Shown here: positions 53,999 through 63,752 of the stretch, piece after piece
How the letters are laid out: each line of letters opens with the position of its first letter
Numbering within the stretch: position 1 is the first letter of the stretch
NCBI GenBank assembly: GCA_039975755.1
Contig: JBDWGM010000004.1
Coordinates: forward strand, 1 to 64,000
From: JABSSA01 sp039975755
Lineage (GTDB): Bacteria > Pseudomonadota > Alphaproteobacteria > Rhodobacterales > Rhodobacteraceae
DNA: 64,000 nucleotides
Reading direction: 5' to 3'
Position numbers and translations under genes: made by a program
The notes under the pieces: generated by a model
Database searches by the model: none
The model's input: the letters and a program-made list of their open reading frames with translations, nothing else
Told to the model about the DNA's origin: nothing

Positions 53999-56900
53999 GC
54001 ACGCCAACGACCCAACGCGCGGCCTCAGGTTTGGCCGATCTGTTTGTCGCACGACCCATTTTCGGATTTGTCGTCAATCTCTTGATCCTGATTGCCGGTC
54101 TGGCAGCGTTGTCTTCTGTAGACGTGCGTGAAATGCCGGACATTGATCAGCCAGTTCTTTCGGTGCGCACGACTTACGAAGGCGCAACGCCAACAACCGT
54201 CGATCAGGAAATCACACAAGTTCTGGAAGATGCGCTGAGCGCATTGGAAGGCCTGTCTTACATAGAATCAAGTTCGACCACTGGGACAAGCAGCATCACC
54301 ATCGATCTGTCAGAAGACACAGACATTGACGTGGCCGCAAACGAAGCCCGCGAGATCGTGTCCGCAACCGTGCGCGACCTTCCCAGCGATCTGGAAAATG
54401 ATCCAACAGTTTCAAAATCGGACAGCAATGCCGACGCGATCATCCGATTGGCCGTTATGGGGGATGCCAAGCTGGCGGAGCTGACCGCCTTGGCAGAGGG
54501 GGTCATCTATAACAGGCTGTCTTTGATTGATGGGATCGCCGAAGTCACAACGCGAGGGGATCGATCAAATGAGTTTCGTGTAACTCTCGATGATCGCCTC
54601 TTGCTCAGCCGTGGCTTAACGATTTTTGACGTGACCGCTGCGCTTACAGATCTGCGCGACGACACGCCTTTGGGCGCGCTTGAAACAAATGCGCAAACGA
54701 TTGCCCTGCAGGTTGGAAATGACGACGTCACCGTTGAGAGTATCGGTCAGATTCTCATCGGGTCGGACACGCGGATCTCTGATGTGGCCTTGGTTCAACT
54801 GCTTCCCGAAGATGTAGACGTGGCAACCCGCGTCAATGGACAAACGGCCATCGGGCTGGACATCACCCGCCAATCTGAGGGGAACACGCTTGAGATTTCG
54901 CAAGCCGTTGGCGTGGCGGTTGAAGAACTTCGCAAAGACCTCCCCGAGGGCGTTGACCTTATCGTCTCATCAGATGACGGCATATTCATCGAAGGCGCGT
55001 TGACCGAAGTTGTGAAATCCATCGGATTGGCGACAGGGATCGTGATCCTCGTGATTTTTGCGTTCTTGCGGTCGTTCCGCGCGACCCTCATTCCTGCCGT
55101 TACTATCCCGGTTGCACTGGTTGGAACCGTTGCAGTGATTTGGCTGACAGGCTTTTCAATCAACACGATCAGCCTTTTGGCGCTGGTTTTGGCGACAGGT
55201 ATGGTTGTTGATGACTCCATTGTTGTTGTCGAAAACATTGTGCGCAAGCGCAATAACGGAATGGGCGCTTTCGCGGCGGCGGCTTCGGGCACCAACGAAG
55301 TTTTCTTTGCGGTCATATCGACCACAGCAACGCTTGCCGCTGTCTTCATTCCGATCTCGTTTTTACCGGGACAAGCCGGAGGCGTGTTCAGCGAATTCGG
55401 ATTTGTTCTGGCATTTGCCATGACATTGTCGTCGATGGCAGCGCTGACCTTGGCGCCCGTTTTGGCCGCACTTCTTGATCCAGGAAAGCCGTCAGAAACC
55501 CGACAAAGCGAACCTAAGGCGCCCGGCCGTCTGTCGCGCGGTTTCGATTGGATAATGGACTGCGCCATTCGCATGCCTTTGCTTGTACTGGCGATTGCGA
55601 TCGGCTTCGCGATGATTGCCTTGGGTGCGGCAAGCCAGTTGGCGTCAACAATCACGCCGACCGAAGACCGTGGCGTATTCTTGGTTCAAGCGCGCGGCGC
55701 ATCCGATACCACTTCTGAATATCTCGACTCGCAAGTTGCACAGATCGAAGAAATCCTCGTTCCGTATCAAGAATGCGGACAGGTAAGTTCGGTCCAAAGC
55801 ATCATCGGCATCGGTGGAGGCACAAACGCATTCATCGTGGTACGCCTGCCGGATTGGACAGAGCGTGATTGGTCACAACAGTCGCTTATGGGCCCAATCA
55901 ACGGCAAACTTTCGGCCATACCCGGGGTTCGCGTGTTTGCGATCTCACCCAACAGCCTCAACATTCGCGGGGGCGGCAACGGGCTGACCTTTGCGGTGAA
56001 CGGTACGAATGTCGACGGCATGACCGATGCGGCAAGTGACCTCGTGGGCGCGATGTCTCAGGACGCCAGTTTTTCAAACCCACAGGTCTCTGGAGACAGT
56101 GCGCGGGCGCAGTATGAAATCACTGTGAATCAAGAAATGGCGGGACTCTTTGGCCTTAGCGAGGCGGATATCACCAGTACGATCAGTGCACTCACGCAGG
56201 GCACCGTCGCTGTAAGCGTGTTCATAGATGACACTGAAACTGACGTAAACGTCGTACCGGGTGGGCCACCCATCAATGATCCCAGTGACCTTGAAGGTAT
56301 CCAGCTCCGCTTGCCAAGTGGCGAATACATCCCATTGTCGTCTACGGCGACTTTGACGCCAGTGGTCAGCCAATCTTCTATTGAACGTCAGGGCGGCACC
56401 TTGGCCGTGTCCGTTCAAGCAAACCTGCCAGACGGTGTGGAACTCGGTGATGCAATCGCCCGTGTTGAAGAGCTTGCAACTGAACATTTGCCCGAAGGCA
56501 TGGGGATTATCTTTACAGGTGAGGCCGCGTCTCTCGGAGAAAGCCAAGGTGGCGTGTACACAGTGTTTGGCATTGCCGCGATCGTCGTGTTCCTTGTTCT
56601 GGCCGCCCAGTTTGAAAGTGTCGCAAGCGCAATCGTCATCATGTTGACTGTTCCGTTTGGCCTTGCTGCAGCGCTTCTTGCGATCTCGATCACAGGTGGT
56701 TCTCTGAACTATTACAGCCAGATTGGATTGGTTCTGTTGATCGGGGTTATGGCAAAGAACGGCATCCTCATTGTTGAATTTGCCAATCAACTTCGTGAGG
56801 CTGGGCAAGATATCGACAGCGCCATTCGCGACGCGTTGCGGTTGCGTATCCGCCCCGTGATCATGACGATGGTGTCGACGGTATTTGGCGGCCTTCCCCT

Positions 56901-57105
56901 TATCTTGTCGACTGGCGCTGGCGCCGAAGCGCGTATTGCCGTGGGTTGGGTCATCGTTGGCGGGCTTGGTTTTGCAACGGTTTTCACCTTGTTCCTAACG
57001 CCAGTGTTCTACCGCTGGATCGCCAACTGGGGTGCGGAACCGGGGACGTCTGCTCGTCGGTTGCAGCACGAGAAACATCCTGAACAACTCACTTTTTCGA
57101 ACTAA
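53995..57105 (+). CDS. RND efflux transporter, AcrB/HAE1 type
   Basis: A 1036-residue inner-membrane pump with 12 helices and two large periplasmic loops. VARPIFGFVVNLLILIAGL at the N-terminus and the proton-relay pair Asp406-Asp407 in GMVVDDSIVVVENIV mark the HAE1 group. The latter half has GVMAKNGILIVEFANQLRE and VFGGLPLIL. It exports hydrophobic or amphiphilic drugs with the adaptor preceding it. No TolC gene is nearby. Start by ATGA overlap with the adaptor stop. Confidence 0.9.
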   Translation: MSTPTTQRAASGLADLFVARPIFGFVVNLLILIAGLAALSSVDVREMPDIDQPVLSVRTTYEGATPTTVDQEITQVLEDALSALEGLSYIESSSTTGTSSITIDLSEDTDIDVAANEAREIVSATVRDLPSDLENDPTVSKSDSNADAIIRLAVMGDAKLAELTALAEGVIYNRLSLIDGIAEVTTRGDRSNEFRVTLDDRLLLSRGLTIFDVTAALTDLRDDTPLGALETNAQTIALQVGNDDVTVESIGQILIGSDTRISDVALVQLLPEDVDVATRVNGQTAIGLDITRQSEGNTLEISQAVGVAVEELRKDLPEGVDLIVSSDDGIFIEGALTEVVKSIGLATGIVILVIFAFLRSFRATLIPAVTIPVALVGTVAVIWLTGFSINTISLLALVLATGMVVDDSIVVVENIVRKRNNGMGAFAAAASGTNEVFFAVISTTATLAAVFIPISFLPGQAGGVFSEFGFVLAFAMTLSSMAALTLAPVLAALLDPGKPSETRQSEPKAPGRLSRGFDWIMDCAIRMPLLVLAIAIGFAMIALGAASQLASTITPTEDRGVFLVQARGASDTTSEYLDSQVAQIEEILVPYQECGQVSSVQSIIGIGGGTNAFIVVRLPDWTERDWSQQSLMGPINGKLSAIPGVRVFAISPNSLNIRGGGNGLTFAVNGTNVDGMTDAASDLVGAMSQDASFSNPQVSGDSARAQYEITVNQEMAGLFGLSEADITSTISALTQGTVAVSVFIDDTETDVNVVPGGPPINDPSDLEGIQLRLPSGEYIPLSSTATLTPVVSQSSIERQGGTLAVSVQANLPDGVELGDAIARVEELATEHLPEGMGIIFTGEAASLGESQGGVYTVFGIAAIVVFLVLAAQFESVASAIVIMLTVPFGLAAALLAISITGGSLNYYSQIGLVLLIGVMAKNGILIVEFANQLREAGQDIDSAIRDALRLRIRPVIMTMVSTVFGGLPLILSTGAGAEARIAVGWVIVGGLGFATVFTLFLTPVFYRWIANWGAEPGTSARRLQHEKHPEQLTFSN

Positions 57106-57121
57106 AGGAGGTATCAAAACG

Positions 57122-58051
57122 ATGTTCCTAATCACAAGCAAACCCGTTGCTGTATCCGCAGCTGCCTTCATTGTCACAGCGGCAGCTCCAGCTCACGCTC
57201 ATGATATCACGGATGTTTTCTTGACTGATCGGTCCGCGACCTGTGCGGATTACGCGGCTGAACACACCGCCTCGGCAACGGATATTTTCACCAAAGAAGA
57301 CCACAACGCCGAAGTTTTGATCACGACCGACGGAGCAACATGTACAATCGCGTCCAACGCTGTCCCGAACCACGACTTTAATGCAGCAGAGGGCTTCTTC
57401 CACGGCTTTGCCCCACAAAATCAAACCTACAGCATTTCAGCGAACCCTGTGGCGACCGAAACCCCTACTCCGCTCACGCTAGGCATCGATAACGCGGTGT
57501 TTTTGAACGGTGTTAAGCTCGATCTGGTCGCGGCAGGTTGCTATGGCGTTTCCAACGGTTTGTTTGGGTGTTTCGATATGACGACACCCTATCGTTATGA
57601 CCCAATGGGCGCGGGAAGCAGCCAATTTGGTGCCGATAAGCATAACGCGCATACTCAACCCGACGGTCTGTATCATTACCACGGTAACCCCGTTGCTCTT
57701 TTTGAGCAGGACAACCCAACTGAAGCATCGCCTGTTATTGGCTTTGCCGCAGACGGTTTCCCAATCTTTGGCAGCTTTATCAATGACAACGGCACCATCC
57801 GCGCCGCGACCACAAGCTATCAATTGAAATCCGGCACTCGTCCGGATGGCGACGAGGGACCCGGTGGTGCCTATGACGGAACCTTTATTGATGATTGGGA
57901 ATTCGTAGAAGGACTTGGCGATCTCGATCAATGCAACGGCATGTACCAAGATGGTGTCTATGGCTATGTCGTCACCGCGACCTATCCACATGTGATGGGG
58001 TGCTTTACAGGAACGCCTCACCCGTCCTTTACGAAACCACGTCCAGAATAG
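57122..58051 (+). CDS. Secreted YHYH-domain protein
   Basis: The 309-residue protein has a signal peptide (PVAVSAAAFIVTAAAPAHAH). It contains the name motif YHYHGNPV, preceded by DKHNAHTQPDG, and ends with GYVVTATYPHVMGCFTG. YHYH proteins are of unknown function in marine bacteria; the histidines could bind metal. AAAGGAGG overlaps the stop region of the RND gene, and the ATG is at 57122, so it is part of the efflux operon. Several cysteines suggest disulfide bonds. Confidence 0.82.
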   Translation: MFLITSKPVAVSAAAFIVTAAAPAHAHDITDVFLTDRSATCADYAAEHTASATDIFTKEDHNAEVLITTDGATCTIASNAVPNHDFNAAEGFFHGFAPQNQTYSISANPVATETPTPLTLGIDNAVFLNGVKLDLVAAGCYGVSNGLFGCFDMTTPYRYDPMGAGSSQFGADKHNAHTQPDGLYHYHGNPVALFEQDNPTEASPVIGFAADGFPIFGSFINDNGTIRAATTSYQLKSGTRPDGDEGPGGAYDGTFIDDWEFVEGLGDLDQCNGMYQDGVYGYVVTATYPHVMGCFTGTPHPSFTKPRPE

Positions 58052-58104
58052 GTTTTGTTGCCACCAATCCTCATTTGGGAAAGGTGGCATAAACCCAACA
58101 TCAA

Positions 58105-58131
58105 AAGCTTCGGTGTGTTTTTTCGAAGCTT
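58105..58131 (+). terminator. Probable terminator after the YHYH gene
   Basis: AAGCTTCG and CGAAGCTT form a perfect eight-base stem around an 11-base T-rich loop. A second, less perfect hairpin (TGCCACC and GGTGGCA) lies at 58059-58089. Both lie between convergent genes and may terminate from either side. Confidence 0.45.
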
Positions 58132-58192
58132 CTGTGCGAGTGCTGGTTTCTCTTAAAATTCGACAGGGAACTCCGCGGTAGGACGCGTTGTC

Positions 58193-59131
58193 CTAGAAAT
58201 TTACGCGATCACCGCCTTTTAGATCTAGGATCTCTCGGGCTTCATCGGGGGTGGCGACCTGGCATCCTAGATCTTCGACAATACGTCTGACTTTGGCAAC
58301 TTGTTGGGCGTTGCTTTCTGCCAAATGACCTCGCGAAATGAACAAGCTGTCCTCGAGCCCAACGCGCACATGACCGCCCATCTGACTTGCAGTGGTCGCC
58401 ATAGAGATTTGCGATGCTCCCGCGGACAAGATCGACCAGCGGTAATCATCACCGAACAACTTATCAGCCGTCTTTTTCATAAACACCAGATTGTCGATAT
58501 CAGCGCCAATCCCACCTAAGATACCCATGACAAACTGGATAAACACAGGCGCCTTGAACAATCCCGTGTCCATGCAGAATTTCAGGTTATACAAATGGCC
58601 CACGTCATAGCATTCATGTTCAAACTTAATGTCATGCGGGGCAAGCGTTTCGGCGGCTTCGCGAATATCTCGGAATGTATTGCGGAAGATATTGCCATCT
58701 GAACCCGAGACATAGTCTTTTTCCCAATCGAACTTCCAATCATCATCGCCATAGCGTTTGGCCAAGGGATGAAAACTGAAATTCATCGACCCCATATTCA
58801 TGCTGCACATTTCGGCGCTGAAGGTGGCGGCAGGTTTGATCCGGTCTTGGATCGAAAGGGTGAGTGAGCCACCGGTCGAGATATTCACGACCGCGTCACT
58901 GGCTTGCTTGATACGCCCCAAGAACGGGCTGAAATCATCTGGGTTAACAGAGGGTGCACCCGTTTCATTGTCACGGGCATGCAGATGCAAGATGGATGCA
59001 CCCGCTTCTGCGGCTTCGATCGCTTGGGCCGCGATATCGTCATACGTATAGGGTAAGGCATCCGACATGGTTGGCGTGTGTATTGCGCCTGTAACGGCAC
59101 AGGTGATGATGGTTTTTTGTTGCTTCGCCAT
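58193..59131 (-). CDS. Beta-keto acid cleavage enzyme (BKACE, DUF849 family)
   Basis: A 312-residue TIM-barrel enzyme. ILHLHARDNETGAPSVNPDD contains the zinc-binding HxH motif; VNISTGGSLTLSIQDRI and GHVRVGLEDSLFISRGHLAE are conserved. BKACE proteins condense a beta-keto acid with acetyl-CoA to give acetoacetate and a CoA ester; known substrates include 3-keto-5-aminohexanoate and dehydrocarnitine. The neighbouring Liv-type importer and hydroxyacyl-CoA dehydrogenase support catabolism of a beta-hydroxy acid. The exact substrate is unknown. Confidence 0.88.
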   Translation of the reverse strand: MAKQQKTIITCAVTGAIHTPTMSDALPYTYDDIAAQAIEAAEAGASILHLHARDNETGAPSVNPDDFSPFLGRIKQASDAVVNISTGGSLTLSIQDRIKPAATFSAEMCSMNMGSMNFSFHPLAKRYGDDDWKFDWEKDYVSGSDGNIFRNTFRDIREAAETLAPHDIKFEHECYDVGHLYNLKFCMDTGLFKAPVFIQFVMGILGGIGADIDNLVFMKKTADKLFGDDYRWSILSAGASQISMATTASQMGGHVRVGLEDSLFISRGHLAESNAQQVAKVRRIVEDLGCQVATPDEAREILDLKGGDRVNF

Positions 59132-59134
59132 TGC

Positions 59135-60148
59135 CTAGGCTCCTTTGTCCGCGTTGTCCGTTTGAACGCGATAGCTGAGGGGGAATAGTTCGAGATCAAA
59201 GCGATTGCGGATCAAACCCCACACGCCTTTCGGAGCCTTGAGCATGATGCCTATCGCAACGAGGCCCAGAACGATTAGGTAGATTGTGCCAAGATCGGCC
59301 AGCGTTTCGCGCAATGCGAAAAACAAGATTGTGCCTATGATCGGCCCTTCAAGAGTTCCGATACCGCCGATGACAACGATGAAAATCACAAAAGCGGTCC
59401 AGTCATTTACCGAAAACGCAGCGTCCGGTGAGATCCGCAGTTTTTGCAAAAAGATCAGTCCGCCGATGATCGCCGTAAAGGCCGACGTAACAACATAGAC
59501 TTCCAGCTTGGTGCGCCAGATGTTGATTCCCAACCCTGCTGCCGCAACCTCACTGTCACGGATCGCCGTGAGAGCAAGCCCGCGTCTTGACCGCAAGAAC
59601 AGATAGACACAGCCCATGACTACGACGGCCGCACCCAATGCCAACCAATAGCTCAACGCTTCTCGGCCCGACCGCGAGTCCGCAAGAGACTTGACCACGT
59701 CGACGGGCAATGAAGATCCAGATCCCCCGCCCAAGGATGAGACTTGCGCAAAGCTTAGCCGGAAAACTTCAGCCATGACCCAAGTGCCGATGGCGAAATA
59801 CGCACCTTTTAGACGGAAAATCAGACCTGCAATTGGGACCGACAACATACCAGCCAGCACGCCGCCAGCGAGAATGGCCACAATCGGATGCAGCCCAGCA
59901 AACATTGTCAGTGCGAACAACAAATATCCGCCAAAGCCGACATAGGCTTGCTGACCAACTGAAACGAGACCTGCATACCCGGCCATCAAGTTCCAAAGCA
60001 CTGCGAGAGAAAGGTAGAGGTAAATTTCACCGAGAAGACGTAGGTCTGCGCGCCCGGCCCACCAAGGCGCCGCAGCGAGTACGATAAGGCCTAGGGCGGC
60101 GACAACCATCGCGACCTGTGCTGAACGGCTGGATCTGACAATACGCAT
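59135..60148 (-). CDS. Branched-chain amino acid-type ABC transporter permease, LivM
   Basis: A 337-residue permease. LAVLWNLMAGYAGLVSVGQQ and FFALRETLADLGTIYLIVLG are LivM motifs, and RGLALTAIRDSEVAAAGLGI is the ATPase-contact loop. ATG 60148 is chosen, since earlier residues are unlike the family. It is last of the Liv genes and three bases from the BKACE start, so they are co-transcribed. Confidence 0.86.
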   Translation of the reverse strand: MRIVRSSRSAQVAMVVAALGLIVLAAAPWWAGRADLRLLGEIYLYLSLAVLWNLMAGYAGLVSVGQQAYVGFGGYLLFALTMFAGLHPIVAILAGGVLAGMLSVPIAGLIFRLKGAYFAIGTWVMAEVFRLSFAQVSSLGGGSGSSLPVDVVKSLADSRSGREALSYWLALGAAVVVMGCVYLFLRSRRGLALTAIRDSEVAAAGLGINIWRTKLEVYVVTSAFTAIIGGLIFLQKLRISPDAAFSVNDWTAFVIFIVVIGGIGTLEGPIIGTILFFALRETLADLGTIYLIVLGLVAIGIMLKAPKGVWGLIRNRFDLELFPLSYRVQTDNADKGA

Positions 60149-60150
60149 GG

Positions 60151-61014
60151 TCAATGGGCCACCCTCGGAAACAGGCCTTGCGGACGCACAGCCAATACAA
60201 CCAGGAATGCGATATGACCTGAAAGTAACTGCCAACCTGGATCGATCTTGGCACCAATGGTTTGGGCAACGCCAAGAATGATGCCACCAGAAAGTGTGCC
60301 CCATAAATTGCCCAAACCACCAATGATCACGGCCTCAAATCCAAAGATCAGGCGTGCGCCACCAACAGACGGATCGAAGCTTGTGCGCACCCCCAGAAGG
60401 ATGCCAGCAATCGCTGTCACGGCCAGCGCCAAGGCCATCGCCATCCCGAAAACATGCGCCTTGTTTAGGCCCATTAGTTGCGCGATGTCGGAATTGTCTG
60501 AAGTCGCCCGAAAGGCGCGACCCAATGATGTCCGGTAAAACATGAACTGAAGCGCTGCGATCACGGCTACGGCGATCGCAAACGTCAACAAAGGTAAAAC
60601 GCCCACTGTCAGCCCACCCAGCGGCAAACTTGCAGTTTCAACTATGCCCGCGTTCAATTTTTGTGGATCGGCAGAATAGCCTTCAAGCAGTGCATTCTGA
60701 ATGATGACAGATAGACCAAAGGTGACCAGCAAAGGTGGCAGAATATCATCGCCAAGTGTCCGGTTGAGAATCCCGCGTTGCAACACATACCCGATCCCAG
60801 CCATCGCAGGCATAACAATCAAAAGGGCCACAAACGGATGAATTCCAAGCATGACTGTTGTTGACAGACCTAAATAGGCCGCCAACACAATCAGGTCACC
60901 ATGGGCGATATTCACCAGCCGCATGACGCCAAAAATCAGCGACAAACCGGCGGCAAACAACGCATATAGCCCGCCCAACAATGTGCCTTGCACGATGGCT
61001 GAAACCCAATCCAT
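60151..61014 (-). CDS. Branched-chain amino acid-type ABC transporter permease, LivH
   Basis: A 287-residue permease. GTLLGGLYALFAAGLSLIFG and MRLVNIAHGDLIVLAAYLGL are LivH motifs. The C-terminal half contains SFDPSVGGARLIFGFEAVII. It overlaps the LivF stop (TAATG) and lies two bases from LivM. Confidence 0.86.
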   Translation of the reverse strand: MDWVSAIVQGTLLGGLYALFAAGLSLIFGVMRLVNIAHGDLIVLAAYLGLSTTVMLGIHPFVALLIVMPAMAGIGYVLQRGILNRTLGDDILPPLLVTFGLSVIIQNALLEGYSADPQKLNAGIVETASLPLGGLTVGVLPLLTFAIAVAVIAALQFMFYRTSLGRAFRATSDNSDIAQLMGLNKAHVFGMAMALALAVTAIAGILLGVRTSFDPSVGGARLIFGFEAVIIGGLGNLWGTLSGGIILGVAQTIGAKIDPGWQLLSGHIAFLVVLAVRPQGLFPRVAH

Positions 61015-61724
61015 TATGCTTCTACTCCAAAATAGGCGCGAGTGATCTCCTCGCGCGAAACGGTGTCAGTCGTACCCGACAGCGACACGCGACCCTCTTG
61101 CAAACAGTAAACCCGCGATGACACTGAAAGCGCCTTGCTGATGTCTTGTTCAACAATCAAAGCCGTCATTCCGTCGCCTACGATTTGGGGCAACGCGTCA
61201 TAGATGGTTTTGATTATTACAGGAGCGAGACCTAAGCTGATCTCATCGAAGAGAATGACATCTGGGTTGGCCATCAATGCACGCCCAATTGCAACCATCT
61301 GTTGCTGGCCACCAGAGAGTGTCGTTGAGGCCTGATCCCGGCGTTCTTTCAAGATCGGGAAAAGAGAATAGACAGTTGCCAACGACCATGGCCCGGCACG
61401 ACCAGTTTGCGCCCCGATCAATAGATTCTCTTCCACCGAAAGTGAGGGGAACAATTGGCGTCCTTCTGGAACCAGTGCGATACCTTCCTGTGCAACTTGA
61501 TCCGCCCGCAGCGTTCCAATTGCTTTGCCTTGGTAGGAAACTTGCGCAGATTGGTTTGACAAAAGGCCGGATATGGATCGCATCAAGGTCGTCTTGCCTG
61601 CACCATTCGCACCGATAATTGCCACCACTTCGCCCGCATAGATGTCCATGTCGACGCCAAACAACGCTTGGAAATCGCCGTAATGGGCATCCAATTTATG
61701 CAAGGATAAAACAGGATCAGTCAT
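61014..61724 (-). CDS. Branched-chain amino acid-type ABC transporter ATPase, LivF
   Basis: A 236-residue ATPase: Walker A GANGAGKT, GIALVPEGRQLFPSLSVEEN, signature LSGGQQQM, Walker B VILFDEISLGLAP. ATG at 61724 overlaps the LivG stop by eight bases; TTG five codons earlier is possible. The Glu in DEIS is intact for ATP hydrolysis. Confidence 0.86.
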   Translation of the reverse strand: MTDPVLSLHKLDAHYGDFQALFGVDMDIYAGEVVAIIGANGAGKTTLMRSISGLLSNQSAQVSYQGKAIGTLRADQVAQEGIALVPEGRQLFPSLSVEENLLIGAQTGRAGPWSLATVYSLFPILKERRDQASTTLSGGQQQMVAIGRALMANPDVILFDEISLGLAPVIIKTIYDALPQIVGDGMTALIVEQDISKALSVSSRVYCLQEGRVSLSGTTDTVSREEITRAYFGVEA

Positions 61725-62445
61725 CGGCGTCGATCCCAAGGTAGATTTCTTTCACTTCGGCACTGTCCATAATTTCTTTCGGTGGGCCTTCGGCAATCTT
61801 GCGACCAAAATCGATGACGATCAGACGTTCGGCGACAGCCATCAGGGCATGGACAACATGTTCGATCCAAATGATGGTCGTGCCTTTGGCGTGGATCCGT
61901 TGGATGGTCGCAATCAAAGCTCCGCATTCCGCATCGGTAAGCCCGCCTGCGATTTCATCAAGCAACAGCAGTTTGGGTTTCGCCGCCAATGCGCGCGCCA
62001 GCTCCAAACGTTTGCGTTCCGAGAGTGACAATGCGCCAGCCCGCATGTTCGCCTTTTCCGCTAACCCAGTTTCATGCAGAACGTCCAAGGCATGGGCCTC
62101 GGCCTCACGCGCGCGCAAACCTGCGCCCTGGCTGGCACCAACGAGCGCGTTTTCAAACACTGTCATCCCGACAAAAGGTTGAGGGATTTGGAAAGATCTT
62201 GCCACGCCCATTTTACAGCGCGCAGCAGGTGGTGTTTTGGTGATATCCTGTCCATCAAACCGGATCGTCCCACTATCAGGGGGCAACGATCCGGTAATAA
62301 GATTGAACAGAGACGTCTTGCCCGCGCCGTTTGGCCCAAGAATGCCAACAGCTTCGCCTTGTGCCACGTCAAAGCTAGTGGCATCTGCGACTACGACTGC
62401 GCCAAACGATTTTTGCAGAGCCGTGACAGAAAGAAGAGCGGACAA
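61717..62445 (-). CDS. Branched-chain amino acid-type ABC transporter ATPase, LivG
   Basis: A 242-residue ATPase with Walker A GPNGAGKT, signature LSERKRLELARALA and Walker B LLLLDEIAGGLTD. The LSE signature with Arg-Lys is typical of LivG. It lies 12 bases after the binding protein gene on the minus strand. Acts with LivF. Confidence 0.86.
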   Translation of the reverse strand: MSALLSVTALQKSFGAVVVADATSFDVAQGEAVGILGPNGAGKTSLFNLITGSLPPDSGTIRFDGQDITKTPPAARCKMGVARSFQIPQPFVGMTVFENALVGASQGAGLRAREAEAHALDVLHETGLAEKANMRAGALSLSERKRLELARALAAKPKLLLLDEIAGGLTDAECGALIATIQRIHAKGTTIIWIEHVVHALMAVAERLIVIDFGRKIAEGPPKEIMDSAEVKEIYLGIDADD

Positions 62446-62457
62446 GACGAAATCTCC

Positions 62458-63729
62458 TTAGCTCAACAACTTTAAGTCGCCGCCCAACGGAATGTTGGTT
62501 GCAGCCGCGTTGTTGGTGATGACCAGTTCCAAGTTGTCGCCAGTTTTCTGCCACTGCCCCGCAACCAATGGAGTCTTGGTCACGTTTGGCACAGGACCCG
62601 CGCCAAAGTTCACATCCCCCACAATCGTCGACATGTTTGTTGTCTTGATTGCTTCGACAATGGCCATTGGATCATCCAAGTCCGCCACACGCGACACCAC
62701 ATCTTTCACGACCTCAAACAACGCGTGTTTGAATCCGATCGGTTGTGTCCATGGACGGCCCGTTGCCACAGTGTATCCGTTCGCCAAATCACCGGCACTC
62801 ATTCCTGACAGCGAGGAATTGAACGGATGGTTCGGGCTCCACCAGATCTCAGACGTCAACCCGTCTCCACGATCGCCGAGGCTTTCGATAACGGAAGGGA
62901 ACAGCAGCGCTTTGCCGATTGTTACGACTTTGGGGCGGAACTCCTGCTGCGCGGCCTGCGCCCAGAAAGTCGCAAAGTCCGGCGCGATCATGTTACCGGT
63001 GATGATCTCGCAGCCTGCCTCTTTAAAGGCGGCAATGTAATTCGAGAAATCATCGTTGAGAGGTTGATAGCGGCCCGGGTCAGTGAGCGAATAACCAGCC
63101 TCAGCCAGCGGTTTGGGAAAGCCAAGCTCGGGATCACCCCAAGCGTTGCCGTCCGCATCATTCGGGAACAAACCACCGATTTTTTTAGCGGCACCAGAGT
63201 TGCCCCACAGATCGAGGAAATTGCCGATGACATCCTCAAGGCCCCAGAAGAAGTGGTAAGTGAAATCAAACCCCTCAGCCGAGTTGCCGTTGCGGCCAAA
63301 GAAATACGGCTGCCACGGGCAATCAGTCGTAATGCATGGAACCTCGTTTATTTCAGCCTGATCCGACACTGGGTTTGTCGTGTCTGGGGTCGAAGCTGCG
63401 ACCATGATGTCAACTTCGTCACCCAAGATCAGGTCTGCGGCCACTTCTGCAGCACGGTTGGGGTTTGATTGGCTGTCCTTCGAAATGATCTCGATGTTAA
63501 AAGACTTGCCGTTGTTCTCAACGCCGCCTGAAAAGGCAGCTTGGATGCCTTCAAGGACATAGTCATCCGCTTCGGCAAAGCCTGCCAACGGGCCCGTACG
63601 GGGGCTGACATGACCAATTTTGATAGTTGGCGATTGCGCGTAGGCTCGTCCAGATGTCAGGATAGCAGGTGCGGCGACGGATGCTGCGAGCCCACCCAAA
63701 ATATGGCGTCTGCTTAGTGTCGGTTTCAT
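62458..63729 (-). CDS. ABC transporter substrate-binding protein, Liv type (Tat-exported)
   Basis: The 423-residue protein has a Tat signal, SRRHILGGLAASVAAPAIL, cleaved near AYAQ. Mature IKIGHVSPRTGPLAGFAEAD and MVAASTPDTTNPVSDQAEIN are of the Leu/Ile/Val-binding fold. GGGAGGAGC before ATG 63729 decides the start over a reading five codons longer. Export in folded form suggests it binds its ligand or cofactor in the cytoplasm or folds fast. Ligand likely the BKACE-pathway substrate. Confidence 0.84.
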   Translation of the reverse strand: MKPTLSRRHILGGLAASVAAPAILTSGRAYAQSPTIKIGHVSPRTGPLAGFAEADDYVLEGIQAAFSGGVENNGKSFNIEIISKDSQSNPNRAAEVAADLILGDEVDIMVAASTPDTTNPVSDQAEINEVPCITTDCPWQPYFFGRNGNSAEGFDFTYHFFWGLEDVIGNFLDLWGNSGAAKKIGGLFPNDADGNAWGDPELGFPKPLAEAGYSLTDPGRYQPLNDDFSNYIAAFKEAGCEIITGNMIAPDFATFWAQAAQQEFRPKVVTIGKALLFPSVIESLGDRGDGLTSEIWWSPNHPFNSSLSGMSAGDLANGYTVATGRPWTQPIGFKHALFEVVKDVVSRVADLDDPMAIVEAIKTTNMSTIVGDVNFGAGPVPNVTKTPLVAGQWQKTGDNLELVITNNAAATNIPLGGDLKLLS

Positions 63730-63752
63730 CTTTGCTCCTCCCAAAGCTTTGA

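Noticed and set aside
54795..55655. 286-residue open frame opposite the RND gene
   Set aside because: A shadow of the RND coding frame, rich in Ser, Thr and Ala with no domain.
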